Of a DNA stretch of 64,000 bases, positions 57,627-64,000 are shown piece after piece (the first letter of the stretch is position 1; the number at the start of each line of letters is the position of its first letter). The position numbers and the translations under genes were made by a program. The DNA is from Gammaproteobacteria bacterium (lineage in GTDB: Bacteria; Pseudomonadota; Gammaproteobacteria; QNFE01). The DNA lies in contig QNFE01000002.1 in NCBI GenBank assembly GCA_003645455.1, forward strand, positions 25,682-89,681, read 5' to 3'. The notes under the pieces are model-generated. The model ran no database searches. It worked only from the letters and a program-made list of their open reading frames with translations, and was not told the origin of the DNA.

Positions 57627-58410
57627 TAAAATCCTTAAAACCTTCGTAGTTTTTAAAGGACAACAAATACAAACTTTTTAATAAGTCCGAAGAGGTTTTA
57701 GTTAGCTCTTTTATAACCGTAGAACTATTGTGTCTATCGTTTATGTTATTTACAACATCTTCAATAACTATGGGCAGTTTTTCACAAAGCTCTTTAAATG
57801 CTTGTTTATTGCCAGTTATTATTTCATAAAACTTATCTATTGAAACTCTTCTTATTTTTTCATGAGAATATGGTTTGCCATCAATGCTAATATTCCAATT
57901 TTTATTTTGACTGTTTCTCGCTATCACCTCAACTAACATACAGGTAGCCTGAGAGTCCTCCAATAATGTTCCTTGCATTTTTATATAACTTTTTTGCGAA
58001 GAAGAGGAATTCATCGTGTTATGTTTATTTTTCATTTCAATGTAATAATGCTTTTTGGTGTTGATAATGTCATATCCAGTTTTTGGAATACTCCAATCTT
58101 TACCGATATATTTAAATATATTTTGATGAAAATAACCTATATGGTTGGTATTTGATTTATCCATTTGTCTGATAATTTCACTTTCAATAACATCAGTTAT
58201 ATCTCGGTTATATACCTTGGAATCAAAAGTTAATTTAATGGGGTCTATGAGATTTTTATTAAACTGATTCAGATTAATATTGAACCGATATTTTTCAACA
58301 GTTTCTTTGGTATGATTATACAAATCTACATTACTAATAAAACCCAGTCCATAGTTAGAAAAATTTACATTCTTTTTATTTGTCACGGTAGCTTGTCTAT
58401 TATCATCCAA
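57619..58410 (-). CDS. Eco47II-like Type II restriction endonuclease
   Basis: GYDIINTKKHYYIEMKNKHNTMNSSSSQKSYIKMQ pattern of the Eco47II family; overlaps the m5C methyltransferase. Confidence 0.75.
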   Translation of the reverse strand: MDDNRQATVTNKKNVNFSNYGLGFISNVDLYNHTKETVEKYRFNINLNQFNKNLIDPIKLTFDSKVYNRDITDVIESEIIRQMDKSNTNHIGYFHQNIFKYIGKDWSIPKTGYDIINTKKHYYIEMKNKHNTMNSSSSQKSYIKMQGTLLEDSQATCMLVEVIARNSQNKNWNISIDGKPYSHEKIRRVSIDKFYEIITGNKQAFKELCEKLPIVIEDVVNNINDRHNSSTVIKELTKTSSDLLKSLYLLSFKNYEGFKDFNV

Positions 58411-58470
58411 AAAACTTTATTATAACAAAATAAATTTTAAAAAATGTTAAGATTATCGTTTTTATACATA

Positions 58471-59886
58471 ATGAGACCTTTGCAAAATAACACAATTTTT
58501 TGGTATGATTATGAAACCTTTGGGCTCAAACCATCAATCAGCCCGATTGCACAATTTGCCGGGGTGCGAACAGATTTGGATTTGAACATAATTGATAAAC
58601 CGATTATTTTATACAATCAACCAAATAATGATTTTTTGCCTGAAATTGAGGCTTGTTTATTAACCGAAATTACGCCGCAAATTTGTCAAGAAAGAGGCAT
58701 TCCAGAGTATGAATTTATCGGTAAAATAATCGCCCAGATGTCAGTGCCGAATACTTGTATTTGTGGTTTTAATAATATAAAATTTGATGATGAATTTACC
58801 CGTTGGACTTTATATCGTAATTTGATGAAGGTTTATGATCACGAGTGGAAAAACAACAATAGCCGTTGGGATATAATCAATGTGGTGCGAATGTGTGCCG
58901 CTATGAGATTTGATGGTTTAGTAATTCCTACGAATGATGAGGGGCAAATAAATTTTAAATTAGAAAATCTAACCCGAGAGAACAACATAACCCACAGCAA
59001 TGCTCACGATGCGATGGCAGATGTATATGCGACTATTGAAATTGCCAAGTTGATTAAAAATATGCAACCAAAACTATACGATTATTTTTTTTATAATAGA
59101 AATAAAAAAATGATAAACAATATTATGAATCTATCACAACGACCGATGTTGGTGCATTCATCTAGTAAATTTTTTAATAAATTTTATAATACAAGTATTA
59201 TCGTGCCATTAGATAACCACCCTGTCAATAAAAACAGCATAATTTGTTATGATTTGCGATATGAAGTGGATGATTTTTTATCCCTGCCTGCCGATGAGTG
59301 CAAAAAAAGGCTATACACAAAAATCAAAGATTTGCCAGATAATTCACAAAGAATTGCTCTCAAAGCTATCTCAATCAATCAAGCTCCCGTGGTTGCCCCG
59401 ATTAGCATAATGCAAAATGACCCTAAACTATGGCAAAGAATTAACCTTGATAAAAAAGAGGTGGAAAATAGATATAATTTATTGCTCCAAAATATCAAGC
59501 AAATTTTACCAAAAATTGTTGATATTTATAGTGATAATAATTTTGATAATCAAAATCAAGATGTAGAGCAAACTTTATATGGCGGCGGTTTTATAAGTGA
59601 TAACGATTATAATTTACTATCACAATTTCGTGCCGACCCTACAACAAATAGACAATTTTTGTTCCAAGATAATAGGTTGGAGGAACTTACATTCCGCTAC
59701 CAAGCAAAATATTACCCTAATAGTTTAGCTGCCGAACAACAACAAAAATGGGATCGACATCGCTTGCAAAAAATGGATAAAGAATCGTATTTAAAAAATA
59801 TAACAGATTATAAAAACAACAATTCAATAGGTAGTGAAAAGTTAAAAATATTAGATGACTTGCAAAATTGGTGTGATGAGATATAA
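58471..59886 (+). CDS. sbcB: Exodeoxyribonuclease I
   Basis: TIFWYDYETFGLKPSISPIAQFAGVRTD, ICGFNNIKFDDEFTRWTLYRN, NAHDAMADVYATI; first codons fall in a MITE end. Confidence 0.94.
   Translation: MRPLQNNTIFWYDYETFGLKPSISPIAQFAGVRTDLDLNIIDKPIILYNQPNNDFLPEIEACLLTEITPQICQERGIPEYEFIGKIIAQMSVPNTCICGFNNIKFDDEFTRWTLYRNLMKVYDHEWKNNNSRWDIINVVRMCAAMRFDGLVIPTNDEGQINFKLENLTRENNITHSNAHDAMADVYATIEIAKLIKNMQPKLYDYFFYNRNKKMINNIMNLSQRPMLVHSSSKFFNKFYNTSIIVPLDNHPVNKNSIICYDLRYEVDDFLSLPADECKKRLYTKIKDLPDNSQRIALKAISINQAPVVAPISIMQNDPKLWQRINLDKKEVENRYNLLLQNIKQILPKIVDIYSDNNFDNQNQDVEQTLYGGGFISDNDYNLLSQFRADPTTNRQFLFQDNRLEELTFRYQAKYYPNSLAAEQQQKWDRHRLQKMDKESYLKNITDYKNNNSIGSEKLKILDDLQNWCDEI
58473..58490. mobile_element. MITE left-end remnant
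   Basis: GAGACCTTTGCAAAATAA. Confidence 0.55.
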
Positions 59887-61258
59887 AATTATTTTATTAT
59901 TTTCTTTATTTTTTTTGTTGCTCTCGTGTTCGACAGATGAGAAAAAAATAGAGGACTACGACAGCAAACCCATCAAACATACTTTTAGCGATAGCGGAAT
60001 TGTAAAAGCCCAAAATCAATGGTGGCAAGTTTTTAATGATGAAAAATTAAATTCTTTAATGCAAAAAGCACTAAGTGATAATTTGGATTTAAAAATTGCT
60101 TTTGATAGGTTGTCTCAATCAATGGCGAGTGTCGATTTACAAGATTCAACAGGCGGTTTTAACCTTAATGCTAATGCTCGTGCCGCTCGCAAACTTACTC
60201 AAACAGAAGGGCAAGAAGACCAGTATGGCAACTCATATAGTGTTGAATTTGTAGCCTCGTATGAAATAGATTTATGGAATAGATTAGAATCATCAACAAA
60301 ATCCGCCCATTTTGCATCACTTGCTAATTTACACAATACTCGAGTTGTTGCCCTTATCCTTAGCACTCAAATTGCCAAAACCTACTTTAAACTAATCGAA
60401 CAATCCCAAAAAAAAGATTTATTATCCTATCAAATCGATATAAGCCATAAATATTTACAATTAGTCACCTTAAAAATGCAAACAGGAATGGCAACCTATT
60501 TAGATGTTTTACAACAAAAACAGTCAATCAGCAGTTTAGAGACCCAACAAATTACGAACAACAGAGATTACCAGAAAACAAAAAATGAACTGGCTAAACT
60601 TATTGGTGACACCCCAGATAAAATAAATATAGAAGTTGTAGATAATTTATCCGATGCCCCCGATTTACCGCTGATATACCCTATTGAAAACTTAATAAAA
60701 ATTCGCCCAGACATTCAACAAGCATTTGCCAGTTTGCAGTCTGCCTCTTTTAAGGTATCATCACTTATGGCGAACAACTACCCAAAAATAACACTCGGTG
60801 CATCAATCGCCTCCACTGCGATTGAATCTGCGGATTTATTTAAAACTTTTATTAACCAGATTTTTATCCAAATTAGCCAAAACCTATTAGACGGTGGCGC
60901 CAATAGTGCGAGGGTAAAACAGCAAGAAAAAGTCGTGCAAGAAAACCTCCACAACTATGAAAAAACTGTTATAAACGCCATTCACGAAGTAGAAAATAAT
61001 TTAATTATGGTTAAAATGCAGAAAAAAATATTGGAAAATTCCAAAAAAGAAGCAAAACAGAGCAAAAATATTTTAAAAAATAGTAACATCCGTTATAATA
61101 ATGGTGATTTAGACTTTCAAAGATTATTAAATAATATTACCAGCTGGCAAAGTAGCGAGCTTTCATATTTGCAACAACAAAGATTATCACTGGAATATGC
61201 AATTAACCTTTACCAAGCAACCGCAGGAGACATATTTAAAAATGAAAATAAAAAATAA
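59876..61258 (+). CDS. TolC/NodT-family outer membrane efflux lipoprotein
   Basis: Lipoprotein signal FFLLLSCS; NQWWQVFNDEKLNSLMQKALSDNLDLKIA, paired OEP repeats. Confidence 0.9.
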   Translation: MRYKIILLFSLFFLLLSCSTDEKKIEDYDSKPIKHTFSDSGIVKAQNQWWQVFNDEKLNSLMQKALSDNLDLKIAFDRLSQSMASVDLQDSTGGFNLNANARAARKLTQTEGQEDQYGNSYSVEFVASYEIDLWNRLESSTKSAHFASLANLHNTRVVALILSTQIAKTYFKLIEQSQKKDLLSYQIDISHKYLQLVTLKMQTGMATYLDVLQQKQSISSLETQQITNNRDYQKTKNELAKLIGDTPDKINIEVVDNLSDAPDLPLIYPIENLIKIRPDIQQAFASLQSASFKVSSLMANNYPKITLGASIASTAIESADLFKTFINQIFIQISQNLLDGGANSARVKQQEKVVQENLHNYEKTVINAIHEVENNLIMVKMQKKILENSKKEAKQSKNILKNSNIRYNNGDLDFQRLLNNITSWQSSELSYLQQQRLSLEYAINLYQATAGDIFKNENKK

Positions 61259-62411
61259 AAAAATTAATGTTAAGATGTTAATCGGCATATCAATAATTAC
61301 TTTGGTATTTTTGTTGAGTTTTTATTGGTTAAAAAATAGACCAACAGCCCATAAAAAACTACCACAAAAAACAGAATCAGTAGTTACAGTAAAACTCTTA
61401 CAGCAGCAAAACTATCAGATGAAAATATCAAGCATAGGACAGGTTTATGCAAAAAAACAAATTGACATTAAGTCACAATTAGCAGGGAAAGTAATAGCTG
61501 TGCATAAGAATTTTTTTATAGGTGGTATCGTCAAAAAAGAAGAGGTTGTGGTGCAAATTGAAAAAAAAGATTACGAGATTAAAAGAATCCAGGAACAGGC
61601 TAAACTATCAAAAGCAAAATTAGATTGGCAACAAGAATTGGGACGACAAAAAATTGCCCGCCAAGAATACAAGTTATTAGAAAAAGAGTTAAAAGGCTCA
61701 CAAAAAAAATTAGTCTTGCGTCGACCTCAATTAGCCTCTTTCAGAGCATCCTTAAAATCAGCACAGGCTGCCTATAATTTGTCCCAGTTAAACCTCCAAA
61801 GAACATCAATTAAAGCCCCATATGACCTCATAATTCAAAAAATATTTACCAATATTGGAGCCACAGTTAGAACATACGATAGTATTGCTACCATCAACGG
61901 CACCGATAAATATTTATTAAAAAGTAATATTACCCAAAAACAAAGAAATCAATTAGACCATAAAAAAAGAGAGGTGATGTTTAGCCATTTAGATAGAGAA
62001 AATCAAAGTAAACCATATGAGGCAACCCTAATATCTGTTGCCCCCCAATTAGATTCTAAATCAAAATTAGTGCAAATAATAAGTGAAATTAACGATCCTT
62101 TAAATCTAAAACAACAACATAAAAATGCACATAGGGTATTTATAGATTCTTTGATGAGAGTAAATGTGAAAGGCAAGATTTTGCAAAATGTATATATTAT
62201 TGACTCACAACATATAAGCAACGATGGGACAATTCAAACCGTAGACAAAAAAAATATCTTAAAAATTATCAAAGTGCAAGTTTTAGACTTAGACAAAAAC
62301 AAAACCATAATAAGCTCACAGAACATTCCACTGGGCACATTTATGGTTACGAGTCACATCAGTATTCCTGTCGAGGGAATGAAACTTAGCATAAAAAAAG
62401 ATAAAAAATAA
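61242..62411 (+). CDS. RND efflux periplasmic adaptor (membrane fusion protein)
   Basis: N-terminal TM; SIGQVYAKKQIDIKSQLAGKVIAVHKNFFIGGIVKKEEVVVQIEKKDYEI, RTSIKAPYDLIIQKIFTNIGATV. Confidence 0.9.
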   Translation: MKIKNKKINVKMLIGISIITLVFLLSFYWLKNRPTAHKKLPQKTESVVTVKLLQQQNYQMKISSIGQVYAKKQIDIKSQLAGKVIAVHKNFFIGGIVKKEEVVVQIEKKDYEIKRIQEQAKLSKAKLDWQQELGRQKIARQEYKLLEKELKGSQKKLVLRRPQLASFRASLKSAQAAYNLSQLNLQRTSIKAPYDLIIQKIFTNIGATVRTYDSIATINGTDKYLLKSNITQKQRNQLDHKKREVMFSHLDRENQSKPYEATLISVAPQLDSKSKLVQIISEINDPLNLKQQHKNAHRVFIDSLMRVNVKGKILQNVYIIDSQHISNDGTIQTVDKKNILKIIKVQVLDLDKNKTIISSQNIPLGTFMVTSHISIPVEGMKLSIKKDKK

Positions 62412-62480
62412 AATGAAGCACCAAGAGACTGACTTAAAATAATTGATAATTCAAAGTTAATAATTAAAAATTCATGTCCC

Positions 62481-62500
62481 TTGACTTTTGCAAAGATCTC
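62481..62500. mobile_element. MITE right-end remnant
   Basis: TTGACTTTTGCAAAGATCTC. Confidence 0.5.
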
Positions 62501-62502
62501 TA

Positions 62503-63873
62503 TTAAATTCTCATAATCAATTGTAACAAATTCTGTTTGTATTTTTTATAAGGTGGATACTTCAAACTTGTTTCAAACCAATTTGAGCGATGTAAAATAC
62601 TTTTATGGTGTGAAAAGCACTCAAAACCCGCCTTGCCGTGATAACTACCAAAACCACTATTGCCAACCCCACCAAATGGTAAATTAGAATTTGACAAATG
62701 CATTACACTGTCATTAATCGCCCCACCACCAAAAGATATTTGTTGCAAAATTTTATCTATTTGTTTTTTATTATTGCCATAAATATAACAGGACAATGGT
62801 TTTTCTCGTTCTTTGATTTTTGATATAACATCATCAAGATTTTCAAAAGTGATGACAGGTAAAATTGGACCAAAAACTTCATCCTGCATAATTTTATCAT
62901 CAAATGTAATATTTTCTAAAATTGTCGGTGATATATATCTGTGGTTTTTGTTGCACTCACCACCATAATAGATTTTACTTTCATCAATTAGTTTTTGTAA
63001 TCTTTGAAAATTATTATTGTTGATGATTTTGACAAAACTATCTTGGTTATAAAACTCATTATTTTTTTCAAATTGTTGTTTTAATTCGTTTAAAAAATCT
63101 TTTTCAATTGATTTATCTACCAAAATATAATCAGGTGCCACACAGGTTTGTCCGGCATTTAAAAATTTCGCCCAGATAATTCTTTTAACAGATATTTTTA
63201 AGTCACAATCTTTGAGAACAAAAGTAGGGCTTTTGCCACCGAGCTCTAAGGTTATGGGGCTAAGATTTTTGGCAGCTGCTTGATAGATTATTTTACCCAC
63301 CGCTGTGCTGCCTGTAAAAAATATCTTATCAAACCGATGTTTTAAAATCTCTGTTGTCTCGTCAATTCCGCCCTCAATAACAGCTAAAAAACCACTGGCA
63401 AAATTTTGATTGATAATCTGTGCCATAATTTTTGAGGTTCTATTTGGCAATTCACTTGGTTTTAAAATAACAGTGTTGCCAGCAGCCATCGCAGATACAA
63501 GCGGAATAAGTGATAAAGCATAAGGATAATTCCAAGCACCTATTACTAATACACAGCCTAAAGGTTCTGGTATTATATAACTTTTACCAGGATAATTAGC
63601 CAGATTAGTCGGCACTTTTTTAACCTTGCTCCATTTTGATAAATTTTTAATTGATAGATTTATTTCATGATAAATTTGTGATAATTCTGCCATATAGGTC
63701 TCAAATTCTGATTTAGCAAAATCCTCATAAATAGCCGCATATAAATCTTTTTCATTTTTTTGCAAAAGCTGTTTTAATTTTTTTAACTGCTCGGCTCTAA
63801 ATGAAATATCTGATGTTTGTCCGGTATTAAAAACATCCTGTTGTTGTTGAATAATTTTTGTGATGTTAAGCAT
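62503..63873 (-). CDS. NAD(P)-dependent aldehyde dehydrogenase (AlkH/coniferyl-aldehyde type)
   Basis: PLGCVLVIGAWNYPYALSLIPLVSAMAAGNTVILKPSE, FFTGSTAVGKIIYQAA, ELGGKSPTFVLKD, NAGQTCVAPDYILV. Confidence 0.94.
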   Translation of the reverse strand: MLNITKIIQQQQDVFNTGQTSDISFRAEQLKKLKQLLQKNEKDLYAAIYEDFAKSEFETYMAELSQIYHEINLSIKNLSKWSKVKKVPTNLANYPGKSYIIPEPLGCVLVIGAWNYPYALSLIPLVSAMAAGNTVILKPSELPNRTSKIMAQIINQNFASGFLAVIEGGIDETTEILKHRFDKIFFTGSTAVGKIIYQAAAKNLSPITLELGGKSPTFVLKDCDLKISVKRIIWAKFLNAGQTCVAPDYILVDKSIEKDFLNELKQQFEKNNEFYNQDSFVKIINNNNFQRLQKLIDESKIYYGGECNKNHRYISPTILENITFDDKIMQDEVFGPILPVITFENLDDVISKIKEREKPLSCYIYGNNKKQIDKILQQISFGGGAINDSVMHLSNSNLPFGGVGNSGFGSYHGKAGFECFSHHKSILHRSNWFETSLKYPPYKKYKQNLLQLIMRI

Positions 63874-63878
63874 ATATT

Positions 63879-63897
63879 GAGACCTTTGCATAATCAA
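63879..63897. mobile_element. MITE left-end remnant
   Basis: GAGACCTTTGCATAATCAA, immediately upstream of the aldehyde dehydrogenase start. Confidence 0.6.
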
Positions 63898-64000
63898 ATA
63901 ATTTTCCATTTGTTTTTTCTTAAAACCATTTTTTTAGTTTTTTTGCCAGATTAAATCATTTTTTGTCAATTTTTTGTAAAATATTAGCATATTTTGCCTA

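Overview
AT-rich chromosomal window from a gammaproteobacterium-like genome. The basis is the gene order fMet tRNA-rimP-nusA-infB-rbfA, rpsP-rimM-trmD-rplS, DUF484-xerC, and sbcB; the taxon itself is inference. Most of the window is housekeeping genes, plus a form II RuBisCO (cbbM), ccmAB and ccmCD, lolC/E-lolD, paaK-iorA, Kdo synthesis genes, glycosyltransferases and an LTA-synthase-like protein. Accessory content: a small defence-like block at 16.3-21.4 kb (AlbA_2 regulator, zeta-like kinase plus small partner, Type IIG-like restriction-modification protein), an Eco47II-like R-M pair at 56.4-58.4 kb, and a frameshifted DUF4007 remnant at 39.9-40.1 kb. The most striking signal is a dispersed family of transposase-less inverted-repeat elements (MITEs) with ends GAGACCTTTGCATAA...TTATGCAAAGGTCTC. 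About 15 copies or remnants are present. Five have perfect 5-bp target-site duplications, and they lie repeatedly at or within a few bp of stop codons, sometimes supplying stop codons, start codons or Shine-Dalgarno-like sequence. Other notable points: rimM has no ATG/GTG/TTG start and carries a 10-bp tandem duplication at its 5' end; a DnaA-box-like cluster lies at a divergent gene boundary near 48.8 kb; and two copies of a GC-rich perfect palindrome are present, one in frame inside the R-M gene. All calls come from reading the sequence by eye; no database search was run.
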